From: Euptelea pleiosperma
Lineage: Eukaryota > Streptophyta > Magnoliopsida > Ranunculales > Eupteleaceae
Assembly (NCBI GenBank): GCA_035048495.1
Contig: CM068551.1
Location: forward strand, 18,354,248 to 18,418,247
Reading direction: 5' to 3'
DNA: 64,000 nucleotides
Shown: positions 23,634 through 33,902 of the stretch, piece by piece
Layout of the letters: each line of letters starts with the position of its first letter
Position numbering within the stretch: the first letter of the stretch is position 1
Made by a program: the position numbers and the translations under genes
The notes under the pieces: generated by a model
Told to the model about the DNA's origin: nothing
Database searches by the model: none
Seen by the model: only the letters and a program-made list of their open reading frames with translations

Positions 23634-23811
23634 TTTTTTTCTGACCCCTCTTGGTGTTTGTGTGCTTGGCTGTGGATTTCAAGAATCCAACGGTGGTTGT
23701 CAGCGCCGAGCTGGCATCATTTTTTTCACTTTTTGGGGCGCTGACAACCACCGTTGGATTCTTGAAATCCACAGCCAAGCACACAAACACCAAGAGGGGT
23801 CAGAAAAAAAA
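23634..23811. repeat. Perfect 67-nt inverted repeat (hairpin) with 29-nt loop
   Basis: Left arm 23641-23707 and right arm 23737-23803 are exact reverse complements; the loop is 23708-23736. A T7 run outside the left arm faces an A8 run outside the right arm, and weaker pairing (GGCTCAG / CTGAGCC) continues beyond. Both strands therefore show the same apparent reading frame (FVCLAVDFKNPTVVVSA), which is a by-product of the palindrome rather than a protein. It abuts the MITE starting at 23847. Confidence 0.93.
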
Positions 23812-23846
23812 GGGGTCCTCCGAGGCTGAGCCTTCATTATTTACAC

Positions 23847-24219
23847 CATGGTTTTAAAAACGGCCGTTTAAACGGTAACGCCCCAAGCCCGTTTCTGTTA
23901 AAACCATTTAAACACGTTTTATCGGTTTTGAAAAAAATGGCCATTTTTTTGTTTTAACGGCCGTTAAAATCGTTTAAACGGCCGTTTAATTCTGGAAAAA
24001 TTTGTGAAAAAAACGACCGTTAATTCCGTTTATTTTTTTTTTTTTTTAAGTTTCAAATTTCAAAATTTGAATTTCAGTGCCATTTTTTCCGTTTTATTCC
24101 ATTTTTTTTCCCATTTTTTTTCTATTTTTGCCCCTGGGCATTTCAATCCGTTTTAACAGCCGTTTAAACGGTAACGCCCCCAGTCCGTTTAACCGTTAAA
24201 ACGGCCTCCTTTAAACCTT
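23847..24219 (-). mobile_element. Mutator-type MITE (CATGG...CCTT family)
   Basis: It starts CATGGTTTTAAAAACGG and ends GGCCTCCTTTAAACCTT. Flanking 9-mers TATTTACAC (23838-23846) and GATTTACTC (24220-24228) agree at seven of nine bases. The interior is a run of CGGCCGTTTAAACGG palindromes. It is the reverse-orientation relative of the copy at 47177-47595, with the same GTAACGCCCC and AGTCCGTTTAACCG blocks. Confidence 0.8.
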
Positions 24220-24629
24220 GATTTACTCTTCCAAAATAAGATAAAGAGAAGATGAGGAAAATGTTGTTGTGAAGAGAATCTCTAGAAAAGAAATATTAGC
24301 AATTTAGGGAGGAAAGCAGAATCTAAGAAAGGAAGAGGGAGAGAGGGTGTCACTAGTTCATGTAAACATTTCAAAAAAGATGCCTCTCGCAATTATCTGT
24401 CTAAAAGTATGCGATTGGTTGGATGGTTAAGATCACCTGATGACTCTGAATTCGAAGCCACCAAATCAATTTTTTTTTTAAATCCCCATTTTTTCCCTCG
24501 AAAGGGTGCCCACATGTTGAAAATGCCCTTTCAAAGGTCGTCCACAAGCTGCAAATGCCCTTTGAAATGGCGTCTAATGACTTTTTTTATAGGAAAAATT
24601 CCATAAAACGATTTTCTACAGTTAACAAT

Positions 24630-25365
24630 AAACCATGAAAAATGCTCTAATCCAACAGACAGAAATTACTAATCAAGATGAATTTTGGTATATAGGTGTA
24701 CCTAGAGATGGGATAAACATCCATATGGTCAGTGTATAATACGGTCCATCGTCAATGTTTGTCATTGGCCAAGCAAGTTTACTGTCTCCCCAAGACTACA
24801 AAATTTAAAGTCCCCCTCCAAAAATGCCACATGGCACTCTCTTTCAGGCCAACGCATGGATGTTTGGCTTATCTCTTGATAGATCTACACACAGTTGATT
24901 TGGATGACGAAGTAATTTTATCTAGACTGCACATGTGGTACAGAATAAAAAGTATACAAACATTATCTGCACCGTTGGATGCCCGTCATTCTGCTGTTTT
25001 AAAACTAGAAACATGATTTTCAAGTTGCATCCGACTGTGCGGACAATTTTTGCATGGATCGTGATGTAAAACTTGACTTGATAGCCATTTCTGTTACTCA
25101 TGGCCCACTAACCTCATGGATGTTTAGCCCACCCTTGGTAGACATTCATACCATAATCAGCTCGTTTGATGAATTTTTAACCATTGGATTAGTACCAAAA
25201 AATAGTCGAATCTAACGGCTATAATCACACCTTAAAAAGTACTAAAATCTAATAGCTGGAGATTACCAATCAGGATGATTTTTGGTCTGTAACTCTGTAT
25301 ATCCACCACGGCGTGGGCTAAACATCCATGCGGTCAGTGGGCCCAGAGGGTAGAGGTGAGTAACA
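24630..25365. mobile_element. Two fragments of the 'AAACATCCATGCGGTCAGTG' MITE family
   Basis: Around 24640-24880 and 25095-25350 the sequence carries inverted pairs of CATGGATGTTTRGCCCACC and GTGGGCTAAACATCCATG, with AATCARGATGATTTTTGGT between. The same words are found in the elements at 1.5, 45.9, 47.1 and 53.4 kb. Ends and target duplications are unclear. Confidence 0.5.
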
Positions 25366-25712
25366 AAAATCGCCATGCTACCCTCTTACATCTTTTCTCC
25401 CTTTTGCATACTTGTAATTGGTGTAGGTCCACCAAGGGTGGGCAGAGCAGACATCTAGGGGTTCAGTGGGCCCGAAATAATGGTTCCACGTGGCATTTTG
25501 GGATGGAAGAGAGCAAATTTTTTTTTTCCCCAAATGCTATCTCCTTATCTTTAAACTTTTAAAAATATTATCGGAATCTGCAAAATACTAAAAATGCAAC
25601 GGCCAATTCCATGAACACTTCACTTCAGGTACTTCTCCCTCTCTCTCTCTCAGCTTGAATTTTCTGCAAATTGATGGCTTATAATCACTGAACACCCAAA
25701 CACCAGTTACCA

Positions 25713-27458
25713 ATGGCCATCTTTTCTACTGAGTTCTTCCCTCACTGCATCCCCTTCAGAGCCCACAGGAGTCCTTCTTCACCTTCTCACCAAAACTGCA
25801 TCATTAGTTGCAGAAACCCTAAGCCTAATGACCCTAATTCCAGAAACCCACCTAGGGTTAGGGTTTCTGCTGAAACAAGAGCAACCCATTTCCAGTCACT
25901 CAATTTCAAAGAGACCCATCTCATGAAACTCCTCAATAGATCCTGCAAAGCAGGCAAATACAGTGAATCACTCTATTTCCTTGAGTGTGTGGTGAATAAG
26001 GGTTACAAACCAGATGTAATTCTCTGTACAAAGCTTATAAAAGGGTTCTTCAATTCGAGAAATGTCGAAAAAGCAGTTAGGGTTATGGAAATTTTGGAAT
26101 TGCATGGAGAACCTGATGCATTCGCTTATAATGCATTGATTAGTGGGTTTTGTAAGGCAAATCGAATCGAGTCTGCAACCAAGGTGTTTGACCGAATGCG
26201 GATCCAAGGCTGTCCGCCCGATGTAGTTACGTATAATATTCTGATAGGCAGTCTTTGTAGCAGAGGGAAGCTAGGGTTAGCTATGAAGCTCTTGGATCAG
26301 TTGTTGGAAGATGATTGTCACCCAACTGTGATTACCTACACAATTCTGATAGAGGCAACCATTATTGAAGGTGGGATTATTCAAGCAATGAAGCTTCTAG
26401 ATGAGATGTTGTCGAAAGGGCTTCGGCCTGATATGTATACTTACAATGCAATTATGAGGGGAATGTGCAAAGAGGGGATGGTGGATCGAGCATTTGAGTT
26501 TGTTAAGAGTTTGCCGTCTAGGGGTTGTGAGCCGGATGTGATCTCATATAACATATTGTTACGATCATTCTTGAATCGAGGGAGGTGGGACGATGGGGAG
26601 AGACTAGTGGCTGAGATGATTTCGAGGGGTTGTGAGCTAAATGTGGTTACTTACAGTATCTTTATCAGCTCACTCTGTCATGATGGAAGGGTCGAGGATG
26701 CAATCGACGTGTTGAAGGTTATGATGGCAAAAGGATTGACTCCTGATACTTACAGCTATGATCCGTTGATCTCAGCATTCTGCAAAGACGGGAGGTTGGA
26801 TTTGGCAATAGCGTTCTTGGATCATATGATCTCCAATGGGTGTTCCCCAGATATTGTAAACTATAACACGATCTTGGCAGCTCTTTGTAAGAGTGGAAAT
26901 GCCAATCAGGCTTTGGAGATCTTCGAGAAGCTTGGTAGAACAGGTTGTCCTCCGAATGTCAGTTCCTACAACACGATGATCAGTGGGCTGTGGCATAGTG
27001 GGGACAGGACGAGGGCTTTGGGAATGGTTTCAGAGATGGTAAACAAAGGAATCGACCCTGACGCGATTACTTATAACTCGCTGATATCATGCTTGTGTAG
27101 GGATGGGATGGTGGATGAGGCATTGGGATTGTTGGGGGACATGGAGAGTAGTGGGTTCCAGCCAACAGTTATCAGTTACAACATTGTTCTCCTTGGGTTG
27201 TGCAAGGCACATATGATCGATATGGCCATTGACGTACTTGCAGAAATGGTTGAAAAGGGGTGTCGGCCAAATGAAACCACTTACATTCTACTGATTGAAG
27301 GGATGGCCTATGCTGGATGGAGAGCTGAAGCTATGGAGTTAGCGAACACGCTCGTTACTTGGAACATTGTCTCCAAGGATTCCTTCAAACGCTTGAACAG
27401 AACTTTTCCGATGCTCAATGTGTTCAAAGATGTCACTCTTTCAGAAAGCAAGAAATAG
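25713..27458 (+). CDS. P-class pentatricopeptide repeat protein (At3g04760-like), intronless
   Basis: A 581-residue protein in one exon. The first ~65 residues are rich in Ser, Pro, Arg and Asn with few acids, as expected of a plastid transit peptide. From about residue 68 to 560 there are roughly 13-14 tandem 35-residue PPR motifs, e.g. PDVVTYNILIGSLCSRGKL and PDVISYNILLRSF. There is no E, DYW or SMR domain. Order and wording of the repeats (ILCTKLIKGFF, VRVMEILE, NRTFPMLNV near the end) match my memory of Arabidopsis At3g04760, annotated as chloroplastic. P-class PPR proteins bind organelle RNA to stabilise or process it; the target here is unknown. The next gene, also PPR, is convergent, 2.6 kb away, and not a tandem copy. 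Confidence 0.95.
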   Translation: MAIFSTEFFPHCIPFRAHRSPSSPSHQNCIISCRNPKPNDPNSRNPPRVRVSAETRATHFQSLNFKETHLMKLLNRSCKAGKYSESLYFLECVVNKGYKPDVILCTKLIKGFFNSRNVEKAVRVMEILELHGEPDAFAYNALISGFCKANRIESATKVFDRMRIQGCPPDVVTYNILIGSLCSRGKLGLAMKLLDQLLEDDCHPTVITYTILIEATIIEGGIIQAMKLLDEMLSKGLRPDMYTYNAIMRGMCKEGMVDRAFEFVKSLPSRGCEPDVISYNILLRSFLNRGRWDDGERLVAEMISRGCELNVVTYSIFISSLCHDGRVEDAIDVLKVMMAKGLTPDTYSYDPLISAFCKDGRLDLAIAFLDHMISNGCSPDIVNYNTILAALCKSGNANQALEIFEKLGRTGCPPNVSSYNTMISGLWHSGDRTRALGMVSEMVNKGIDPDAITYNSLISCLCRDGMVDEALGLLGDMESSGFQPTVISYNIVLLGLCKAHMIDMAIDVLAEMVEKGCRPNETTYILLIEGMAYAGWRAEAMELANTLVTWNIVSKDSFKRLNRTFPMLNVFKDVTLSESKK

Positions 27459-30069
27459 CTCGTGTCTCTATGGTTGCCGTTTGATGTGGTTGCCGGCACT
27501 CTCATGAATTCTTATGCATCTCCATATAAGGAAGATGGTGTTGTATATGGTTAGTAGGAGATCTGGTTCATTTCTGATAGGAATGGAAATTGATCCTACA
27601 TTCTTTGAAGTCAAAATGTTAGCAAGGGAACTACTGTCAAGCTGAACTGAAACTGTCGTCGGCTTTATCTACTATAGTCTCTGGAAAGTCTGCCACTGCA
27701 CATTCCTGGGTTCAAGGGTTCTCAGGTCTCCGCATATAGGTTGGAATGGTAACAGGTATGACATGCAAAGGCCGGTAAAGAACTGGTATAGGAAGGAACC
27801 ACTTGGTTCAATGCAAGAATGAAGCTAAACTTCCATTTCTCTATGCAGTTGCAATGCGACAACCAAACTGGCAAGGGTGTGTATTGCGTTCAGCTGACGG
27901 TATCCGAGAACACCATAGTTTCCTTAACTAATTAGATGAACAAGAGAGGGAGAAGAAAAGATAATCGACGGATAGGGATCGTGGTGGATATGGGCTGAAC
28001 CCATTGAATTGCTGGTTGGGTCATGGTTCTCACCAAAACTCGTCAGAATACATGTATGTTTAGGCTTACTTTGAACTGTATTTTGCATATCAAAAGAAGG
28101 AAATTGTTTATGAAACTTGGTAAGCTGATTATGAGAAAGATCAAGCTTCTTGGATTATTTTTCTTTGTTCTCTCATTTCTTCATTTTTCTCTATGGGTTT
28201 GGGGAAGGAGTAGCCAAGCAGTCCAGCCACCAGATTTGGTATCTGCTATCCGATTTGCTCTGGCACACTTGGCCGAAATGTGAACTGATTTTGTAGTATA
28301 TAGTGCCTAGTTGCAAGTTTGAAATTGTGCAGTTCCCAGTTAAACTGGGGAAAATTGTAGAGTCAGGATAACGCGTTAATACGCGGCCGAGGTCACTTCC
28401 CATAGAAGTGTCATGCGACGAGGTCACTTCCCATAGAAGTGTCATGCGCCTCATTCGTTATGCACCACAAATTAACTCCCACAAAAACTTGGTTTTCATT
28501 TGTCCCAACTTATATGAGGATGGTCTAGCCATACCTTCGGAAGTCGTTACCAAACACCCCCTTAATGAACTAACTAGTGAGTGAACTTCTTTATGTTCTT
28601 CCCTCTCTTTTCCTTAGGTAAGATTAGATCGGATCCATGAACTCAAGGTTGCAACCATGAATGCCATTCAAAGTTCAGGTGATTTCATTCTTTTAATTTC
28701 ATTGGGGATGTACCAAACTGCAAGTAGCTTTTCGTTGGGCCGCACCAAGATGATGGTGTTTCCGTATTTTAAATAAGGTAATGGAGGGTGACTAAAATTT
28801 CCAGAACACACTCAGGTGTTGGTGTGGCCCAATAAAGTTGGCTAGTTGATTAGGAGATTAAGACCCGATGGTCTCCAACCTGCAAGAGCTGATAGGAGCA
28901 CATATCAAACCAAATGAATGATTCAAAAATCTCCAATCCATCACATTCTTTTGGATGGCATGCAAAATATGGCAAACTGTTCAGAAGAATGTTCATAGAC
29001 CGAACAGTTACAATCGTCCGATGGGTTCGATATTTTACCTCATAGGCCATGACTCTCGTCATGTGGCTGGGTCCAAATTCCCTGGCATGTGTGCCCACAT
29101 GTATGTCATAGACAAGGAGTATACCAACTTGTCTTGTCGAATTGAGTGTTCCTCCTTGCCGAAGAGTAACTGACTATGATGTGTTAAAAGGTTGGCAACT
29201 TTCAGAGACAACAAAGGAGCATTGGCGTAATAAAAGGTGTGTATTCAGCATACCAAAAGAACAGCATTCATTACTTATCCAAAGACAAGGACCGCAGTCG
29301 CTTTCATATTTAGAGAGCAGTGTATACAAACTATATTACAATCTTTGGGAGTCTAAATCTGCAAAACTTTCGAGACACCCCCGAGTCAATGTAAGAGAAC
29401 TTTCAACAGGACTACTCGTTCCCTCGCAAAAGCAAACAGAAAAATGTAGACCCAAGAATCTAAACCAAGAGTCTTTCAATTCTTTACCCTTCAGAGACAG
29501 AAATCTTACTTTAACAAATTTCGCTGACTTGTAATTCATCTTGCAGTCTTTGGGTGAAGAGTAATCCCAAGAGCACCGTCTAGAACGATCTCAAAAACTT
29601 CCCTGGTATCAACAAACATGGAAAAAAGATAAACTTGGGATCAACTACCCAAAATTTGAGTTCAACTACAGAATATTTTAAATTCCATATAAATGTTTGG
29701 AAAATTACAAAAAAGAATAAGGTATTATGGGGGATCATAATGAAAGTAACTGAACAGACACCATGAAACACACATATTCATCCATGGATATGCTTCCGCT
29801 ATACGAGTATATAACAGCATAATAGATCAAAAGAAGGAATTGTTGATGTATAGAGACAATATAGAACAAAAATTAAAGGTATTTATGAAGGGGTTGTATT
29901 CCAAGATTGAAAAACTATAGTGTTAATTAGTACCAACATGTGAAATAACAAGAGAGATTACCTCTAGAAACAGACTTTTCTGTACAACAGGTGTCAAAAT
30001 CTGAGCAACCAAATGCCCTGCAGATCTCTAAGACAGCATTGAAAATGGTTGAACTTCTGCATCTTGTGT
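27459..30069. other. Intergenic region between convergent PPR genes
   Basis: Must hold the 3' UTRs of both PPR genes. The open frames present (28023-28283, 29142-29534 and others) lack recognisable domains. The only clear structure is a 31-bp perfect tandem repeat at 28388-28448. Confidence 0.5.
28388..28448 (+). repeat. 31-bp unit repeated twice
   Basis: Two adjacent copies beginning CGAGGTCACTTCCCATAGAA. Each unit contains its own small palindrome (CACTTCCCATAGAAGTG). Confidence 0.85.
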
Positions 30070-31893
30070 CTAATTTAACATGGTTTCTTCTCTAAGAACC
30101 TTGCGTTCGATCAACTTCTGATGAAGCTTAATAGCCTCTTCCGTCATACCAGCAGCAGCAACCCCTTTGATTAGGGCAGTGTATATCATCTCATTGGGCT
30201 TGCGTCGACTTGAGATCATCATGTCTAGAACTTGGATTGCAATATCCACTTTGTTATTTTTGCATAATCCCTGGATCACAACACTGTAAGTACTGGTTCT
30301 GATCCCATGATATCTCTCACTCATTTCCCTCATGATCGCCACGGCCTCCTCATACAGATCCACCCAGCAAAACCCCCCAATCAGAGAACGGAAGGTAATA
30401 TCATCGGGACTAATCCCATTTTCAATCATCTCAACATACATTGCCATTGCTTTCTCCATATCACCCTTCTTTGCTAATCCATCAATCATGGTATTATATG
30501 TGATCAGAACAGGAGAACAAGCAATATCACTTAATGAATGAAGTATATCAAGAGCCTCATCTGTCATGCCCTCTTTACAAAGAGCCCCCAGGAGAGTATT
30601 ATATGTGACGATATCAGGAGAACAGTCCTGACAAACCATTTCATCTAAGAAGTCAACTGCCCGATCCAAAAGGCCGTGTTTGCATAGACCGTTGATCAGG
30701 ATATTGTATGTAACAATGGTAGGAGAATTGGAAGTCTCATTCATGATCGAGAGGATCTCGTCCACTTCATCCCAAAATCCATGGCTGCAAAAGCAATGGA
30801 GAATGGTATTGTAAGTGATCGCGTTGGGCTCCATTCCACGTGACAGAAGATTGAAGATCACCAAGGTAGCATCTCCATACTTACCTTCCTTACAGCTAGA
30901 ATTAACCAGGGAGTTGTATGTCACAATATCAGGATAACAGCCCTCAATTGCCATATCTTCCAGCACCTCCACAGCCCGCTCAGCCCCACAGTGTCTGCAG
31001 ACTAGCTCAATAAGCACGGTGTAAGTGATCAGATACGGTGGGCAGCCCTTTCTCAACTGATCCTTCCAAAACCCAATTGCCTGGTCAAACCGCCCGTGGT
31101 CGAACATGCAGCGTAGTATGGTATTATATGTGATCACATCAGGAGGGCAACCACTCAAGCTCATGTCTTCCAAGAGATCAATAGAGGATTTCAACTGCCC
31201 TTTCTTACAGAGACCACCAACCAACATGTTGTATGTAATGATATCCGGCACCCCACCAGACATAACCATAATCCTCAGGACCTTGGAAGCCTTCTCAATC
31301 CGATCAACATTAATCAGGCCTCGAATTATTTTTATGCAAGCAGGAAAGTGTGGAATCTGATTTCTACGCGCCATCACATCGATCAGGTTTGACGCTTCAA
31401 TTAACTTCCCGTTGCTGCAGAAACTATGAAGGATATCATTGTTGGATTCCTCATCATTCTCGACAAAGGATCCATCTAAACTCAACAACAACGAACTTGA
31501 AGGTCTCTTAGAATCCATTTGGGTTTCTCTGGGTTTCTTATGAAAACCCATTACAGATCTTCCCAAGCTCTGATTCTCGTTTCTACCCTCATTAACTTTA
31601 TCGACGTAGACACTTCTCAGCTGCCCTCTGCATTGTAGCAAAAATCCATTTCTTGTGGGACCAAAAGCTCCCTTCCATTGGACACAAGATTCGAGTTTAA
31701 CCTTGCCCTTGCTTGAACAACCAACGTGAAATGTGGATAGTCTAATCAACGAACAGTGGCCAATACCATGGTTACGGTTCACATCGTTGAAGCACAAATG
31801 CGACCCTTGGATACAAGAAACATCGCCTATACATTTCTGCGACAAAACTGTATACCCCATCTTTCTCCCCCCACTATAAGGACAGAACCCCAA
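30070..31893 (-). CDS. P-class pentatricopeptide repeat protein (At1g08610-like), intronless
   Basis: A 607-residue protein in a single exon. The N-terminal ~145 residues lack repeats and are Ser/Arg/Lys-rich, fitting an organelle presequence. PPR motifs run from about residue 150 (EESNNDILHSFCSNGKL) to near 595, about 13 in all, e.g. PDIITYNMLVGGLCKKGQL and PDIVTYNTLLGALCKEGM. There is no DYW or E tail. MVMSGGVPDIITYNML, FWKDQLRKGCPP and VLEDMAIEGCYPDIVTYNSL are as I recall for Arabidopsis At1g08610. Met12 (31860) is an alternative start. Upstream at 32585 a CAG|GTAAGA donor on this strand suggests an intron in the 5' UTR. Organelle RNA binding is inferred from the family. Confidence 0.94.
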   Translation of the reverse strand: MGFCPYSGGRKMGYTVLSQKCIGDVSCIQGSHLCFNDVNRNHGIGHCSLIRLSTFHVGCSSKGKVKLESCVQWKGAFGPTRNGFLLQCRGQLRSVYVDKVNEGRNENQSLGRSVMGFHKKPRETQMDSKRPSSSLLLSLDGSFVENDEESNNDILHSFCSNGKLIEASNLIDVMARRNQIPHFPACIKIIRGLINVDRIEKASKVLRIMVMSGGVPDIITYNMLVGGLCKKGQLKSSIDLLEDMSLSGCPPDVITYNTILRCMFDHGRFDQAIGFWKDQLRKGCPPYLITYTVLIELVCRHCGAERAVEVLEDMAIEGCYPDIVTYNSLVNSSCKEGKYGDATLVIFNLLSRGMEPNAITYNTILHCFCSHGFWDEVDEILSIMNETSNSPTIVTYNILINGLCKHGLLDRAVDFLDEMVCQDCSPDIVTYNTLLGALCKEGMTDEALDILHSLSDIACSPVLITYNTMIDGLAKKGDMEKAMAMYVEMIENGISPDDITFRSLIGGFCWVDLYEEAVAIMREMSERYHGIRTSTYSVVIQGLCKNNKVDIAIQVLDMMISSRRKPNEMIYTALIKGVAAAGMTEEAIKLHQKLIERKVLREETMLN

Positions 31894-32690
31894 TGATTTA
31901 CCAAGAAATATAAAACATCTGCTCTACAGTCAGCAACTTCACTTTCAGTCCTACTAACCAAGCAAGCACAAACAGCTACTAGTTTCTCACTAAAAACTCC
32001 CCTATCTTTTGGTGATTTTTCTCAATGAACCCCGAATCGCTCAGTTTAACCCCTCAGCTTTTTCTCAACTTCTCCTAAAGAAATCAAATCCAGATAAGTG
32101 AACAGTAAATTTACAAATAGATATAATTTTCCAAAACCCAGCTAGTAAACTTCAAATTCAAATCAAGAACAGTGAGAAACTTCACTTTTGAAGAAGAAAG
32201 AAAAATTAAAAACACAAACATGAAAGACCACAGATACTATAATTACATACCATTTCTCTAACTGAAAAAATCTAAATAAACCATTAAAAAGAAATTGCAG
32301 ATTAAGCGAAAAAAAATTATACACAAGCTTGAAAATTTAAATTCAAAAATACAGAAACACCATCAAAGTTAAAAACCCAGTTCATAAAATTCAAATCAAA
32401 AGCACCCCATGTTCAAATTCCCATCAAAATCAGTGAAAAGAGGTTATAATGCCATCGTTAGCATGTATTCTAATCGTATGAACTTAGGGAAACGAGGATT
32501 GATATTAACAAAAGAACAGAACCCGTTACAGTCCAATGGAGGATTGAAAGAAATAAAATGCGAGAGAAAGCGTACTCTTACCTGTTATTGTTGCTGTTTT
32601 TGTGCGTCCATGCACTGTGCAGAGCGAGATTCAACTAATACTTAGCCTTTAGGGGCGTGAATAACTAGGGTTTCGGTGAAACCTAATTCG
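31894..32690 (-). promoter_or_regulatory. Probable 5' leader of the At1g08610-like gene, with an intron
   Basis: On the minus strand AACAG|GTAAGAGTACG at about 32590-32575 is a near-consensus donor. A pyrimidine-rich stretch and TGACTGTAG acceptor-like site occur at about 31945-31935. That would put a short non-coding first exon at about 32586-32690. There is no transcript evidence. Confidence 0.4.
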
Positions 32691-32716
32691 CGAAAAAATT
32701 CCGTGTCATTGACCGT

Positions 32717-33130
32717 CCAAATGCAAGGTGTCAAAGGGTAGCTACCGACCCGACCCGATTAGTCGGGTTTGAGGTAGGGGCGTCAATGGGTACCCAATCA
32801 ATTCAATGTTTAAAAAACGGCTGTTATAACGAAAAGAACGGCCGTTCTAACGTAATGGTCCGATTCTGTTACGTTATTAATGCTAGTCCCTAATAACGGA
32901 AATATAATCTATTATTGCCATTTCAGTGAGCATCCAAATGCAAGGTGTGAAAGGGTAGCTACCGAGTACCGACCCGACCCGAATCTAGTGGGTTTGAGGT
33001 AGGGGTGTCAATGGGTATCCCAATTCATCGTTTAAAAACAGCCGTTATAACGAAAATAACGGCCATTTGAACGGTAATGGTCTGACCCTGTTACGTTCTT
33101 TCCGAAGTAATGCTACGTATTTTCCGTTAT
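32717..33130 (+). repeat. 217-bp tandem duplication upstream of the second PPR gene
   Basis: Both copies start CCAAATGCAAGGTGT (32717 and 32934). Both contain GGGTAGCTACCGA, a GACCCGACCC block, GGGTTTGAGGTAGGGG, then AAACGGCTGTTATAACGAAAA-like MITE sequence. The second copy diverges after about 33110. Confidence 0.8.
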
Positions 33131-33350
33131 TTTAAAATTCATTTTTATTTCAATTTTGAATTTCAAATTTAAATCTGTTATAAATTCTACATATAATGGG
33201 TGTTAAATCCGTTATAAACCTGTTATAACGGATATAATGGAGGTTATTTGTGAAAGTAATAAAAAATATTATTTTTATTCCGTTATTTTTCATATGTTCC
33301 ATTATTTTTCTGTGAAAATATAGAGGCGTTATAATGGAAATAACGGTAAT
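33020..33350. mobile_element. AT-rich MITE-family sequence (GTTATAACGG type)
   Basis: Repeated GTTATAACGGAAATAACGG words like those at 680-870 and 8.3 kb. Exact ends are obscured by the tandem duplication and the hairpin that follows. Confidence 0.45.
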
Positions 33351-33475
33351 AGTTCCTACAGATGTTAATTAGGGCCCGGTTTTATATGGACTATTATAAC
33401 GGTAATGCTCTCTATCTGTTACACCGTTATAACGGTCCATATAAAACCCTGCCCCAATTAACATCTGTAGGAACT
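33351..33475. repeat. 41-nt inverted repeat with ~43-nt spacer
   Basis: Arms 33351-33391 and 33435-33475 pair at 38 of 41 positions (both read AGTTCCTACAGATGTTAATT at their outer ends). Pairing continues into the spacer as TTATAACGG. Confidence 0.85.
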
Positions 33476-33537
33476 AGTCTGACTGGTTCCAGGACTAGCT
33501 ATTTTAGAACTAGGTACCTGATCGGAAAAATTCGCTG

Positions 33538-33646
33538 TCCCTCCCAAAATGTCTGACACGTACCCTTTGTAAACCACCCTTAACCAAGGATTTAACGTGG
33601 GTTGGGTTTATGCCTTGATGAACGTGTCAGACATTTTGGGAGGGGA
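33538..33646. repeat. 24-nt inverted repeat with ~60-nt loop
   Basis: Left arm TCCCTCCCAAAATGTCTGAC ACGT and right arm ACGTGTCAGACATTTTGGGA GGGGA are complementary apart from one extra G. It is a foldback MITE or short hairpin with no coding content. Confidence 0.85.
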
Positions 33647-33902
33647 ACCTTCAAAATTTGAAGGTCCCCAAGGGCCACGGAATCTTTTCTGGGTACTTGA
33701 TGGCGAAAATAACAGACTTTAAAAATAAAAAAATTATAATGGAAAAATAACGGATGTTATAACAAAAATAACGGACATTAACAAATGTCTTTTAAATGAA
33801 TAATAAAATAAACAAGGAATAAGATAGATTTAGTTAAATTTGTGAGAAATTAACATTAAACTAGTTGATACAAGGAAGAGATGTTTTTGTTGTTTTTATT
33901 TA

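Noticed and set aside
23239..23793. 184-codon minus-strand frame and its plus-strand twin at 23651
   Set aside because: Much of the frame lies in the perfect hairpin, which is why both strands give the same peptide; no recognised protein.
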